Assembly: GCA_012839345.1 (NCBI GenBank)
Contig: DUNN01000028.1
Location: 35,099-99,098 of the forward strand
DNA from: Clostridiales bacterium
GTDB lineage: Bacteria > Bacillota > Clostridia > Oscillospirales > Acutalibacteraceae
Length of the DNA stretch: 64,000 nucleotides
Direction: 5' to 3'
A program made the translations under genes and the position numbers. This document shows positions 42,630 to 51,767 of this stretch, piece after piece (position 1 is the stretch's first letter; the number at the start of each line of letters is the position of its first letter). The notes beneath the pieces were generated by a model. It was not told the origin of the DNA. It made no database searches and saw only the letters and a list, made by a program, of their open reading frames with translations.

Positions 42630-43706
42630 ATGAAAATTGTTACCGTGGTGGGCGCCAGACCGCAGTTTGTCAAGGCCTCCGTCGTGTCACAGGCACTCAA
42701 ATCCGTGTGTACGGAGGTGATTGTGCACACCGGCCAGCATTACGACCGCAATATGTCCGACGTATTCTTTGAGGAACTTTCCATTCCACACCCCGCTTAC
42801 AATCTGGGCGTCGGCTCCGGTTCGCATGGGCACCAGACCGGCGAAATGCTGATGAAAATTGAAGACGTGATTCTGAAGGAAAAGCCGGACATCATGCTGG
42901 TTTACGGCGATACAAACTCCACGCTGGCGGGTGCGCTGGCGGCTTCTAAGCTGCACATTCCGGTGGCCCATGTGGAGGCCGGACTGCGCTCCTATAATAT
43001 GCGCATGCCGGAGGAACAGAACCGCGTTTTGACCGACCATATTTCGTACTGGCTGTTCTGCCCGACCCAAACCGCGGTGGACAACCTGAAAAAAGAGGGT
43101 ATCACCAAAGGCGTTAGCATCAGCGGCGACGTGATGCTGGATTCCGTTCTGCACTTTTTAAAGATGGCGCAGGCAAATCCGCAGAAAACAGCCATTTACG
43201 ACCAGCTGGGCATTGCACCGAAGCAGTACCGGCTGGCAACGCTTCACCGTGCGGAAACAACCGACGGCGGTCTGGAAGCCATTATTCGGATTTTCCAGGC
43301 ATTTGAGCAGCTGCCTCAGCGGGTCGTGCTGCCTATTCACCCCAGAACCAGACCACTTGCGGAGGAGGCCATTGCCAAGCAGGGCTTCCAAAACATTCAG
43401 CTGATTGACCCGGTGGGCTATTTGGAAATGCTGCTTTTAACCTCTGGTGCGTGCCAGGTGCTGACCGATTCCGGCGGGCTGCAAAAGGAAGCATGGTTTA
43501 TGAATGTTCCGTGCATTACGCTCCGGCAGGAAACCGAATGGGTGGAAACACTGAACGGAAACTGGAATGTGCTTGCTAAGCTGACCACGGAAGATATTTA
43601 TGAAAAGGCCATGCATACCGTGCCGGATCCCGCCGCGCGCGACAGTATGCCGTTCGGCGACGGAAAAGCGTCGGAAAAAATTGCCGCGGCTCTGGCCGAA
43701 GCCTGA
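42630..43706 (+). CDS. wbpI: UDP-sugar 2-epimerase, WbpI/WecB family
   Basis: About 358 residues. TVVGARPQFVKAS near the N-terminus, HTGQHYDRNMSD, VHGDTNS-like VYGDTNSTLAGAL, HVEAGLRSYN, TDSGGLQKE and the closing region are the marks of non-hydrolysing UDP-GlcNAc 2-epimerases. In this operon it most likely epimerises UDP-GlcNAc3NAcA to UDP-ManNAc3NAcA. Start ATG 42630 is 9 nt after GGGG; ATGs at 42615 and 42624 are alternatives. Confidence 0.92.
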   Translation: MKIVTVVGARPQFVKASVVSQALKSVCTEVIVHTGQHYDRNMSDVFFEELSIPHPAYNLGVGSGSHGHQTGEMLMKIEDVILKEKPDIMLVYGDTNSTLAGALAASKLHIPVAHVEAGLRSYNMRMPEEQNRVLTDHISYWLFCPTQTAVDNLKKEGITKGVSISGDVMLDSVLHFLKMAQANPQKTAIYDQLGIAPKQYRLATLHRAETTDGGLEAIIRIFQAFEQLPQRVVLPIHPRTRPLAEEAIAKQGFQNIQLIDPVGYLEMLLLTSGACQVLTDSGGLQKEAWFMNVPCITLRQETEWVETLNGNWNVLAKLTTEDIYEKAMHTVPDPAARDSMPFGDGKASEKIAAALAEA

Positions 43707-43722
43707 ACAAGGGGTGCCATTA

Positions 43723-44967
43723 ATGAACATCATTTATATCAACCATTACGCCGGTTCCGACCGGCACGGCATGGAGTTCCGCCCATACTTCATGGCAAAG
43801 CGCTGGGCGGCAGCCGGCCATAACGTTACCATGGTAGCAAGCTCTTATTCCCATTTGCGCACGAAAAATCCTGATCTGCAGGGAAACGCGACCATGGAGG
43901 AAACCATTGACGGAATCCGCTATTTCTGGATTTCCGGCCCGAAGTATGAAGGCAACGGGATAGGCCGAATAAAGAATATGCTTTCTTTTCTGCGCGGGCT
44001 TTACAAATACTCGGATCAAATTACCGCGCAGGGCAAACCGGACGCTATTATCGCGTCCTCTACTTATCCACTCGATATTTACCCCGCACACCGAATGAAA
44101 AAAAAATACGGCGGTATGCTGATTTACGAGGTGCACGACCTTTGGCCGCTCAGTCCGATTGAACTGGGGGGCATGAGCCCGAAGCACCCGTTCATTATGG
44201 TGATGCAGGCAGGCGAAAATTACTGCTACAAGCACAGCGATTATGTGGTATCCCTTCTGCCGAATGCCAAAGAGCATATGGTAGAACACGGCATGAGCCC
44301 GGAAAAATTCATCTGCATTCCGAACGGAATCGTGAAGGGCGACTGGGAAAAGCCAATGGCACAGCCCCCGGTTTACGCGGAAAAGCTGAAGCGCTACCAC
44401 GATGAGGGATATTTCCTGATTGGCTACACCGGTGCGCACGGAATCGCAAATGCGCTGGACAGCTTTGTGGAAGCGGGCGAGCAGCTGCGCGGGAAAAAAA
44501 TCAAGCTGCTGCTGGTTGGCCCCGGCCCGGAACGCGAACGCTTGAAGCAAAAGGTTGTCGACCTCAATTTGAGTGATACGGTCGAACTGTTGGAGCCGGT
44601 TCAGCGCGGTCAGGTGCCGGAGTTGCTGAACCAGATGGACGCGCTCTATGTCGGCTTGCAGCGCCAGCCCTTGTTCCGGTTTGGCGTTAGCCCCAATAAG
44701 CTGATGGACTATATGATGGCGGCTAAGCCGGTCATTTTTGCGATTGAAGCGCCGAACGATATGGTTGCGGACGCGAACTGCGGCATTTCCATTCCGCCGG
44801 AGGACAGCGGCGCGATTGCACAGGCGGCGCTAAAACTAGCCGCTATGCCGAAGGAGGAGTTGGAGGCAATGGGGAAGCGCGGAAAGGCGTATATTTTGGC
44901 GCACAACGAATACGACGTGCTTTCCGAGCAGTTCCTAAACGTGTTTACCCTTCCTTATACGAAGTAA
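43723..44967 (+). CDS. Glycosyltransferase, GT4 family (WbuB-like)
   Basis: About 414 residues. GT-B fold: N-terminal NIIYINHYAGSDRHGMEFRPYF..., C-terminal nucleotide-sugar part with IGYTGAHGIANALDSFVEA and the E-x7-E-like RFGVSPNKLMDYMMAAKPVIFAIE. Probably transfers an amino sugar made by this operon onto a growing lipid-linked glycan. Start ATG 43723 behind AAGGGGTG. Last gene of the operon; a bidirectional terminator follows. Confidence 0.9.
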   Translation: MNIIYINHYAGSDRHGMEFRPYFMAKRWAAAGHNVTMVASSYSHLRTKNPDLQGNATMEETIDGIRYFWISGPKYEGNGIGRIKNMLSFLRGLYKYSDQITAQGKPDAIIASSTYPLDIYPAHRMKKKYGGMLIYEVHDLWPLSPIELGGMSPKHPFIMVMQAGENYCYKHSDYVVSLLPNAKEHMVEHGMSPEKFICIPNGIVKGDWEKPMAQPPVYAEKLKRYHDEGYFLIGYTGAHGIANALDSFVEAGEQLRGKKIKLLLVGPGPERERLKQKVVDLNLSDTVELLEPVQRGQVPELLNQMDALYVGLQRQPLFRFGVSPNKLMDYMMAAKPVIFAIEAPNDMVADANCGISIPPEDSGAIAQAALKLAAMPKEELEAMGKRGKAYILAHNEYDVLSEQFLNVFTLPYTK

Positions 44968-45073
44968 TTGCTGCCGGGTAACCGGATGGCAGTTTTTTGA
45001 GCCGAATATGAAATCGCGGTAAAACGTGAAGCTTCCTTGTAATTCAAGGCAGGATAAAAGATCAATGAAATCG

Positions 45074-45103
45074 AAAAAAGGCGGCCGTTTGGCCGCCTTT
45101 TTT
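45074..45103. terminator. Bidirectional terminator between glycan operon and uracil-DNA glycosylase
   Basis: GGCGGCC-GTTT-GGCCGCC (45080-45097) with A6 before and T6 after. Confidence 0.92.
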
Positions 45104-45669
45104 CATTCGATTCCAAGTTCGTTCATTTTTTCCCGCAGCTTAATAAAGTCATCAAACGCCGCCGGTTTGTTGTTCGGGTTACGCAGCAACGCGGCGGGGT
45201 GCAGGGTCGCCATCATCAACACGCCGTTTTTCTCAAAGAAAATGCCGTGCTCCTTCATGATTTTTAGGTCCGGCTTAATCAGCTTCATGCCGGAAATCCG
45301 GCCGAGGCAAACGATGATTTTTGGCCGCATTAGGGCAACCTGATTGCGCAGCCAGCCGATGCAGAGTTCCTGTTCCTCCGGCAGCGGGTCGCGGTTTTTC
45401 GGCGGGCGGCATTTTACGGTGTTGCCAATGTAAATGTTGCGCTCCCGGCTTAAATCTACCGCGTCCAGCATTTTATCCAGCAGCTGGCCGCTGCGGCCTA
45501 CAAAGGGAAGGCCTTGCAAATCTTCCTGTTCCCCGGGGCCTTCGCCGACAAACAGGACTTTCGCATTTCTATTTCCTCCGCCGAACACCACGTGGGTGCG
45601 GCCTTCACACAGACCACACTTTCTGCACATAAGGCAGGCGGATTCCAGTTCTTCCCAGGTTTGATACAT
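45103..45669 (-). CDS. Uracil-DNA glycosylase, family 4 (Fe-S)
   Basis: About 188 residues. Cys15, Cys18, Cys87 and Cys103 fit the [4Fe-4S] spacing of family 4 enzymes. Catalytic motifs VGEGPGEQED and ATLHPAALLRNP are present. Removes uracil from DNA. Start at ATG 45669 (GGAGCC upstream at 45683-45678); a longer form from 45732 is not supported by a ribosome site. Own extended -10 promoter about 180 bp upstream. Confidence 0.94.
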   Translation of the reverse strand: MYQTWEELESACLMCRKCGLCEGRTHVVFGGGNRNAKVLFVGEGPGEQEDLQGLPFVGRSGQLLDKMLDAVDLSRERNIYIGNTVKCRPPKNRDPLPEEQELCIGWLRNQVALMRPKIIVCLGRISGMKLIKPDLKIMKEHGIFFEKNGVLMMATLHPAALLRNPNNKPAAFDDFIKLREKMNELGIE

Positions 45670-45823
45670 GGATTGCGGCTCCTTTATCATAAGAAAAATT
45701 ATTAGGTCAAAACGCTGCGCGTCGGCCAGCAAATCGGCATATAGCCGAAATGAGTTTTCGTCGCAGAAAAATTGCGTCCGCTACAGCGGAAAGGCGCTGC
45801 GCGCCGTACAGCAATTTCCAAAT

Positions 45824-45856
45824 GAGAAATCAGCGTTAGCTGATTTCTCTATTATA
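45824..45856 (-). promoter_or_regulatory. Extended -10 promoter and 5' hairpin of the uracil-DNA glycosylase gene
   Basis: Minus strand TGGTATAAT (TATAAT at 45856-45851). The transcript would start within or next to an 11-bp hairpin GAGAAATCAGC/GCTGATTTCTC (45824-45849), giving a long structured 5' UTR. Confidence 0.5.
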
Positions 45857-45911
45857 CCATACCCCATCTTTTTTAAAAAGTATGTTTTTACGACGTAATT
45901 CTTTGTAATTC

Positions 45912-45940
45912 TTGTAATTTCTGGCTTCGTGCGGTAAAAT
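45912..45940 (+). promoter_or_regulatory. pduL promoter
   Basis: TTGTAA at 45912-45917 and TAAAAT at 45935-45940, 17-bp spacing. Confidence 0.6.
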
Positions 45941-46023
45941 AAAAAAGTCGGTTACCTTTGGATGGAAGCCCGTGGCTTTTCATCGTAACGGACCTTAGTA
46001 ATTTATATTAGGAGATGTTCATA

Positions 46024-46590
46024 TTGAAGATTATGGTTGAAACTTCCGCTCGTCACATTCATCTGACGCAGGGAGATCTGGACACGCTGTTCGGCAAGGA
46101 CTACAAGCTGACTCCGAAAAAGGACCTTTCCCAGCCCGGTCAGTTTGCCTGTGCGGAAAAAGTGGAAGTAGTTGGGCCGAAGGGCTCTCTTAAAATGTCG
46201 ATTCTTGGTCCGGTTCGCCCGGAGACACAGGTTGAAGTTTCCAAGACCGATGCCCGTTCCCTTGGTATTGACGCTCCGGTTCGCATGTCTGCCGACCTGA
46301 AGGGTACGCCCGGCTGCAAAGTGATTGGCCCCAAGGGCGAAATCACTCTGGAACAGGGTGTGATTGTGGCAAAGCGCCATGCACACTTTACTCCGGATCA
46401 GGCTAAGGAATACGGCGTGAAAGACGGCCAGAACATCCAGATTAAGCTCGATTACAACGACCGCGCTCTGATTTTCGGCGACGTGGTTGCCCGTGTGAGC
46501 AAGACTGCCGGCCTTGCCGTACATATCGACACCGACGAAGCGAATGCTGCCGGTCTGCCGGGAACGGTTGACGGCGAAGTCATTCTTTAA
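46024..46590 (+). CDS. pduL: Phosphate acyltransferase PduL
   Basis: About 188 residues. Two PduL half-domains, each with conserved His pairs: SARHIHLT near the N-terminus and AKRHAHFTP in the middle, which bind two Zn ions. Interconverts acyl-CoA and acyl phosphate. No extended N-terminal encapsulation peptide and no shell genes nearby, so it is probably cytosolic, replacing Pta for acetate/propionate formation. Start probably TTG 46024, 9 nt after AGGAG; ATG 46015 is too close to it and ATG 46033 is an alternative. Confidence 0.92.
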   Translation: MKIMVETSARHIHLTQGDLDTLFGKDYKLTPKKDLSQPGQFACAEKVEVVGPKGSLKMSILGPVRPETQVEVSKTDARSLGIDAPVRMSADLKGTPGCKVIGPKGEITLEQGVIVAKRHAHFTPDQAKEYGVKDGQNIQIKLDYNDRALIFGDVVARVSKTAGLAVHIDTDEANAAGLPGTVDGEVIL

Positions 46591-46604
46591 TTTTTAATTT
46601 TAGG

Positions 46605-46633
46605 GAACCGCTGACTTTGGTCAGCGGTTCTTT
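46605..46633 (+). terminator. Terminator after pduL
   Basis: GAACCGCTGAC-TTTG-GTCAGCGGTTC, then TTTC. Confidence 0.8.
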
Positions 46634-46641
46634 CGTGTCAG

Positions 46642-46692
46642 AAACAGGCATAGGGTAAGCGCAGCTGGCTGCGCTGCCTTGTGCCTGTTTTT
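46642..46692 (+). terminator. Second hairpin downstream of pduL
   Basis: Long imperfect stem: AAACAGGCA at 46642-46650 pairs with TGCCTGTTT at 46682-46690, with inner GCGCAGC/GCTGCGC, followed by T's. Confidence 0.7.
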
Positions 46693-46837
46693 CTACATTT
46701 TTGGCCGAAAAATATCGCCGGTATGGGGTTGTTTTACCGTGTTGAAGAATTAGATGACCGCACTGAGCATATGTTTTACTGGGGAGACGGAAACATGAGG
46801 TCGAGCCTCAAATTTTTAAATCCATTTTTTACAGCAT

Positions 46838-46883
46838 AAAAAAAGAATGCCGCAAAAGGAGTGTAATTCCTTTTGCGGCATTC
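46838..46883 (-). terminator. Terminator of the flavodiiron operon
   Basis: Stem GAATGCCGCAAAAGGA/TCCTTTTGCGGCATTC (46845-46883), with seven A's at 46838-46844 giving a T-run on the minus strand. Confidence 0.88.
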
Positions 46884-46928
46884 TCGCTTTATGATTCATG
46901 TTATGGCTTATGGCCATTAGTATTCCAG

Positions 46929-48137
46929 TCATGCTCCCTTTACGGATGCCGCCAGGCTTTCTGCCAGCGCATCCAGGTTGGCCATGTTGTCTTCGTTCAT
47001 GGCAGAGGTGAGCGTTAGCTTTTCGTCCAGAACGGTCATATTTTTCATTTCGTTCTCCAAGAAGCTGCGCATCAGCGTGCCGGACTTGCATGCCCAAGAG
47101 CCGTTTTCCACAATGGCGAAAGTGCGGTTCTGAAGATTCAGCGCCTTCATGTCCATCAGGTAGTTGTGCATCGGCGGGTAAATTCCAAGGTTATAGGTAA
47201 CAGAGGCAAGCACAATGTGGCTGTACCGGAAGGATTCGGAAATCAGGTAGGAAACGTGGGTGTTGGAAACGTCGTATAGGGCGACGTTGGTAATGCCCTT
47301 TTCCACCAGTTTGCTTGCCAGCGCGTCGGCGGCGCTTTCCGTGTTGCCATACATGGAACCGTAAACAATCAGCACACCTTTTTCTTCCGGTTCGTATTTG
47401 CTCCATTTATCGTATTTGTCCAGAAAATACCCCAGATTGGAACGCCACACGGGGCCGTGCAGGGGGCAGATGTACTTAATGTCCAGCTTGGCAGCCTTTT
47501 TCAGCAATGCCTGTACCTGCGGGCCGTACTTGCCAACAATGTTGGTGTAGTAGCGGCGGGCCTCGTCAATCCAGTCGCGGTCAAAGTTCATTTCGTCGTT
47601 GAACAGTTTGCCGTTCAGCGCTGCAAAGGTGCCGAACGCGTCCGCGGAGAAGAGCACTCCGTTGGTAGTGTCGAAGGTTGCCATAACCTCGGGCCAGTGA
47701 ACCATCGGCGCGGAAACGAAGGTTACCGTATGCTTTCCAAAGGATTTGGTGTCGCCTTCTTTCACTTCTTCCGTGCGCTCGTCAATATGGAAGCCGAACT
47801 GACGCATCAGCATAAAAGCCTTGTTGTTGCTGATGATCTTGGCGTTCGGATAACGGATCAGCACTTCTTCCATGGAAGAGGCGTGGTCCGGTTCCATGTG
47901 GTTGACCACAAGGTAGTCGAGCGGTCTGCCGTTCAAAACAAATTCAATATTCTCTAGAAACTGGCGGCAGGCCGACCAGTCCACCGTGTCGAACAGCACG
48001 GTCTGCTGGTCCAGGAGAAGGTAGGAGTTGTAGGATACCCCGCGCGGAATCGGATGAATATTCTCAAACAGAGCCAGACGGCGGTCGTTCGCGCCTACCC
48101 AGTATAAATCTTCGGTTACTTTTCTTACACTATGCAT
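46929..48137 (-). CDS. fprA: Flavodiiron protein (FprA, A-type flavoprotein)
   Basis: 402 residues. N-terminal metallo-beta-lactamase-like diiron domain with ligands H80-x-E82-x-D84, H147, D166 and H227; C-terminal flavodoxin domain (about 250-400) with the FMN-binding VIVYGSMYGNT-type loop (LIVYGSMYGNTES). Reduces O2 to water or NO to N2O, taking electrons usually from rubredoxin. Lies 42 bp downstream of a gene whose product ends in a rubredoxin domain, so electron transfer between them is likely. Last gene of the operon. Confidence 0.96.
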   Translation of the reverse strand: MHSVRKVTEDLYWVGANDRRLALFENIHPIPRGVSYNSYLLLDQQTVLFDTVDWSACRQFLENIEFVLNGRPLDYLVVNHMEPDHASSMEEVLIRYPNAKIISNNKAFMLMRQFGFHIDERTEEVKEGDTKSFGKHTVTFVSAPMVHWPEVMATFDTTNGVLFSADAFGTFAALNGKLFNDEMNFDRDWIDEARRYYTNIVGKYGPQVQALLKKAAKLDIKYICPLHGPVWRSNLGYFLDKYDKWSKYEPEEKGVLIVYGSMYGNTESAADALASKLVEKGITNVALYDVSNTHVSYLISESFRYSHIVLASVTYNLGIYPPMHNYLMDMKALNLQNRTFAIVENGSWACKSGTLMRSFLENEMKNMTVLDEKLTLTSAMNEDNMANLDALAESLAASVKGA

Positions 48138-48179
48138 GGTGGAATCCCCCTTTACACTAAATCATTTGTTTTCCGGTGT

Positions 48180-50081
48180 TCATGCTTCTATGAACTGCGC
48201 TTTTTCTTCGCCGCATTCCGGGCAGATCCACTCTTCCGGGAGCGCATCAAACAGGGTGCCGGGGCGAATGTCACTTTCTGGGTCACCCGCGGCGGGATCA
48301 TATTCGTATCCGCAGCCGTTGCAGACATACCGTTTCCAGTCCGGCACGGTTTTGCGGACTTTTGCCCGTTTCATTTTCTTCATGGGCGGAGCGGGCTTTT
48401 TGGGCTTGCCGTTGTCTAGTGCAGCAGTCAGCAGTGGGAGAATTTCCAGCACATCTCCTACAATGCCGTAATCGCAGTTTTTAAAGATGGGTGCGTTCGG
48501 GTTAATATTAATCGCTACGATTGTGGTTGCGTCCTTTATCCCTTTTAAATGCTGACCGGCGCCAGAAATGCCGCAGGCAATGTAAAGATTTCCGGTAAAT
48601 TTCTGACCGGACATGCCCACATAGCGGTTCAGCGGCACATAATGCAGGGTTTCGGCCACCGGGCGGGAAGAACCGATTGCCGCACCTGCCTGAAGTGCAA
48701 GGGCTTTAATCAGCTCCATGTTCTCTTTCGCACCAATTCCCTGGCCTGCGCTTACCACTCGGTCCGCCTTGACAATCGGCGTATCCGGGTCGATTCCGAC
48801 GGTGAAGTCGTAGCCGTCCGCTTTCAGTGCTTCCACCAATGCGTTTACCCGTTCCTGCACGCTTCCATCTTTATAAATTATCTTTTTACGCACGCCGGTA
48901 ATTGGTTCCACTTTGGTACGCTGCATCGGTTCCTTCGACATTTTGCCGATAATATGGGAGGCGATGACCACACGCTGAATTTCATTGGTGCCTTCGTAAA
49001 TCGTGCAGATTTTTGCGTCACGGTAGGCGCGTTCCACTTCCATGCCTTTCAGATAGCCGCTGCCGCCGAAAATTTGGAGCGCGTCGTTCACAATTTCCAG
49101 ACAGCGGTCGGAAGCGTACTGCTTTGCCATGGCGGCTTCCATTCCGTACGATGCGTGCTGTTCTTTCAGCTCCGCTGCGCTGTACACCAAAAAGCGCGCG
49201 GCGCGAAGCTTGGTTGCCATATCAGCCAATTTAAAAGCGATAGTCTGCTGCTGACAGATGGGCTTGCCGAATTGGATGCGTTCTTTGGAGTAGGCAAGTG
49301 CATTTTCATAAGCGCCTTGGGCAATTCCAAGCGCCTGTGCAGCAATGCCAATGCGTCCGCCGTCCAAAGTGGATAACGCAATTTTAAAGCCCTGTCCTTC
49401 CTTGCCAAGCAGATTTTCTTTCGGAACCCTTACATTGTTGAAAATCAGCTCAGCAGTGGAGGAGGATCGAATACCCATTTTATCATAATGATCGCCAAAA
49501 GTGAAGCCTTCCCAGCCTTTTTCCACAATAAACGCGCTAATTCCATGGGTTCCTGCGCCTGGGTTGGTCACAGCAAACACAACGTAAGTATCGGCCACCG
49601 GGGCGTTGGTAATAAATATTTTCCCACCGTTCAGAATGTAATATTCCCCGTCCTTTTCCGCGGTGGTTTCTGTGCCGCCTGCGTCGCTGCCGGCGTTTGG
49701 CTCGGTCAGCCCGAACGCGGCGATTTTCTCACCCCGTGCGAGCGGAACCAGATATTTCTGCTTCTGCTCTTCCGTGCCGTAGGCAAAAATCGGCCAGGAA
49801 CCCAGTGAAACATGGGCGGAAAGGATTACGCCGGTCCCACCGTCCACGCGGGAAAGCTCTTCCACTGCAATCGCGTAGCTCAGTTGGTCAAGCCCCAGCC
49901 CGCCGTACTCTTTCGGATAAGGAATTCCCATCCAGCCAAGTTTCCCCAGCGTTTGGACCGCCTCTGTTGGGAATCTGTTTTCCTTGTCCAGCTGAAACGC
50001 AAGCGGTTTCACCTCATTTTCCGCGAACTCGCGCACTTTTGCGCGCAGGGCCTCATGGCCTTCCGTTGTTTGAAATAGCAT
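48180..50081 (-). CDS. Acyl-CoA dehydrogenase - EtfA C-terminal domain - rubredoxin fusion
   Basis: 633 residues in three parts. Residues 1-385: acyl-CoA dehydrogenase, with [11 protein letters not shown], and catalytic Glu363 in [10 protein letters not shown]. Residues about 405-555: the FAD-binding C-terminal domain of electron-transfer flavoprotein alpha, with [13 protein letters not shown] (504-516) and [14 protein letters not shown] (530-543). Residues 580-633: rubredoxin with C587-x2-C590 and C620-x2-C623. A basic Pro/Lys linker (558-578) joins the last two. The EtfA N-terminal domain and EtfB are absent. The fusion should pass electrons between acyl-CoA, FAD and an iron centre in one chain; with FprA next door, acyl-CoA to O2/NO is the likely route. 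Direction and physiological substrate are inferences. Confidence 0.93.
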   Translation of the reverse strand: MLFQTTEGHEALRAKVREFAENEVKPLAFQLDKENRFPTEAVQTLGKLGWMGIPYPKEYGGLGLDQLSYAIAVEELSRVDGGTGVILSAHVSLGSWPIFAYGTEEQKQKYLVPLARGEKIAAFGLTEPNAGSDAGGTETTAEKDGEYYILNGGKIFITNAPVADTYVVFAVTNPGAGTHGISAFIVEKGWEGFTFGDHYDKMGIRSSSTAELIFNNVRVPKENLLGKEGQGFKIALSTLDGGRIGIAAQALGIAQGAYENALAYSKERIQFGKPICQQQTIAFKLADMATKLRAARFLVYSAAELKEQHASYGMEAAMAKQYASDRCLEIVNDALQIFGGSGYLKGMEVERAYRDAKICTIYEGTNEIQRVVIASHIIGKMSKEPMQRTKVEPITGVRKKIIYKDGSVQERVNALVEALKADGYDFTVGIDPDTPIVKADRVVSAGQGIGAKENMELIKALALQAGAAIGSSRPVAETLHYVPLNRYVGMSGQKFTGNLYIACGISGAGQHLKGIKDATTIVAININPNAPIFKNCDYGIVGDVLEILPLLTAALDNGKPKKPAPPMKKMKRAKVRKTVPDWKRYVCNGCGYEYDPAAGDPESDIRPGTLFDALPEEWICPECGEEKAQFIEA

Positions 50082-50113
50082 AACAGCTTCCTCCCCTTGT
50101 CTGTTTCTTTGTA

Positions 50114-50148
50114 TCTCATAAAACCGTCGGATTCGACCGGTTATGAGT
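50114..50148 (-). promoter_or_regulatory. Hairpin between regulator and dehydrogenase-fusion genes
   Basis: CTCATAA...TTATGAG stem with inner ACCG/CGGT pairing. Could be an attenuator or processing site; no T-run. Confidence 0.4.
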
Positions 50149-50264
50149 CCAATGAACCTATAAAATTGAAGATTATGCAGAATACTTGATAAATTTTATC
50201 CAGTTTAACCGCAAAAAAAGAAAAGAAGGACAATGTGCTGAAAAACGGAACCGGAAGAGCAGCC

Positions 50265-50681
50265 TCAGGCGTCGTTGGATAGAATCTGCCGAAGGCTGCG
50301 GGCGCGCAGTTCAGAATCCAGAACATGCTGAATTTGGAGCAGGTGTTTGTTGACACTGCATGTGCAATCGTATTGCTGCCTCCATGCGCATTGATGCCCC
50401 GGTTTTGTACAGGTGCTGATTAAATGATCGCCTTCCATAATCTGGGTTAGGTCGTACAGGCTGACCTTGTTTAAATCCGCGACCAACTGACAGCCGCCGT
50501 CCGCACCGCGGGAAATCTGAATTAAGCCGGCGCGTTCCAGCTTTTTTAGTATTTTATAAGTAAACTGCTGCGGCAGAAGTTCCTTTTGGCAGATGTCCCC
50601 GGTGGTTGCCCGCTGCCCGTCCGAAAGCACGCGCAAAATGCGCAGGGCGTAATCTGTTTCGCGTGTAATAAGCAGTTTCAT
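50265..50681 (-). CDS. Rrf2-family (IscR/NsrR-like) regulator with putative Fe-S site
   Basis: About 138 residues. N-terminal winged helix (ITRETDYALRILRVLSDG...LPQQFTYKILKKLERAGLI) and a Cys cluster CTKPGHQCAWRQQYDCTC near residues 90-107, where Rrf2 proteins hold an Fe-S cluster sensing O2, NO or iron. Start taken as ATG 50681; a TTG at 50690 is possible. First gene before the dehydrogenase fusion and FprA, so it most likely controls that operon. Confidence 0.92.
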   Translation of the reverse strand: MKLLITRETDYALRILRVLSDGQRATTGDICQKELLPQQFTYKILKKLERAGLIQISRGADGGCQLVADLNKVSLYDLTQIMEGDHLISTCTKPGHQCAWRQQYDCTCSVNKHLLQIQHVLDSELRARSLRQILSNDA

Positions 50682-50720
50682 TCCCTCCAATCCGTCCGAT
50701 GCAGGAATTTTTCTAAAATA

Positions 50721-50749
50721 AATATATCATTCTGGATAAACTTTGTCAA
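50721..50749 (-). promoter_or_regulatory. Promoter of the Rrf2/ACAD-fusion/FprA operon
   Basis: Minus strand TTGACA (50749-50744) and TATATT (50726-50721), 17-bp spacing. An imperfect dyad around ATACTT...AAGTTTAT covers the -35 box and could be the Rrf2 site. Confidence 0.85.
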
Positions 50750-50832
50750 GTATAAAGTGAACGAGAATTATGAATCAAGAACAGAGCATCATAAGCGATT
50801 CTTTCGCGTGCGATTTTGCAATTTATTTAAAA

Positions 50833-50880
50833 AGAACAGCTTACTGTTCCATACGGTGAAGTACGGCAAATAAGCTGTTT
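50833..50880 (-). terminator. Terminator of the membrane-protease-like gene
   Basis: AACAGCTTA/TAAGCTGTT stem enclosing a smaller stem, with a T-rich tail on the minus strand. Confidence 0.65.
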
Positions 50881-50897
50881 TCTTCTTATCGTTCATT

Positions 50898-51701
50898 TTA
50901 TTCACTTTCTGTTTCCGCTTTTGGGAACGACGGCCGCAGCTTGAAAATCAGGAATACCCAAACCACCGACAGTGCAAACACGACTCCTTCTGTCAGAATG
51001 GGATTGGTGTAAGTGCTGAGCGTTGCAGCGGCAAAATCCAAAACAAAGTGCGCCAGAAGTGCCAGAAGGTAGAATACGGGCCTGCGTTCGTTCAGTGCTT
51101 TGAACACCAGTACGGTGGCGAACAGGTGGAAGGCGACCGCGAATACGCGTTCCAGCACACCAAGAAAGACTAACTGAGGGGTGGCAGCCGCCATGGCGGC
51201 AAGAATTTGGTTTGCCGTGTCCGGGTAAGTGGCCAGCGTTTTTTGCAGCGTCCCGTTGTTAATCATGATGGAGTAGGTAATATTATTGATTTGTGTCATG
51301 CCGGTTAGAAGAATCACTTCGCAGAAACCGTGCCCCAATCCGAACGCGATAGCATCGCGGAACAGCCAGTCCTTTTTCTGAAGGAAGCCGGCGAACAAAT
51401 AACGGGCACTTTCCTCAAATAATCCGGCGGTAAAGGCCAGCATCATCAGATAAGGAATGGCGTTTGCCGCAAACGCCTTGAACCAATCCTGTGTTTTCAG
51501 CACGTTCAGAATTTGGAGCCGAAGCAGAATCTGGGATACAAAAAAGGATGCGAAGCCAAGAAACATCGGTTTTTTATTGATTTTTTTCTTCCAACATAAC
51601 ACAATAAGAAGCACAATGGGCAGCACGATTTCGGCTGCCGCCGCAAACAGGAATGACACAAACAATGGGGCAGAAACAACGGTACCGGTTTTTATCATCA
51701 T
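50898..51701 (-). CDS. YhfC/PrsW-like intramembrane metalloprotease family protein
   Basis: 267 residues, about seven membrane helices. FEESARY (Glu96-Glu97) and GLGHGFCEVIL (His124, Glu128), plus a late His/Asp (LLAHFVLDFA), are the metal-site-like motifs of the YhfC/CPBP group. Acts in the membrane, substrate unknown. Ends near a terminator. Not obviously in an operon with its upstream neighbour. Confidence 0.8.
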   Translation of the reverse strand: MMIKTGTVVSAPLFVSFLFAAAAEIVLPIVLLIVLCWKKKINKKPMFLGFASFFVSQILLRLQILNVLKTQDWFKAFAANAIPYLMMLAFTAGLFEESARYLFAGFLQKKDWLFRDAIAFGLGHGFCEVILLTGMTQINNITYSIMINNGTLQKTLATYPDTANQILAAMAAATPQLVFLGVLERVFAVAFHLFATVLVFKALNERRPVFYLLALLAHFVLDFAAATLSTYTNPILTEGVVFALSVVWVFLIFKLRPSFPKAETESE

Positions 51702-51767
51702 GGACTCATTCTTTCCTATTTAGTAACCGCCTGGGCTTTCGAATTGCTTTCATCAACGGTTACTTCA

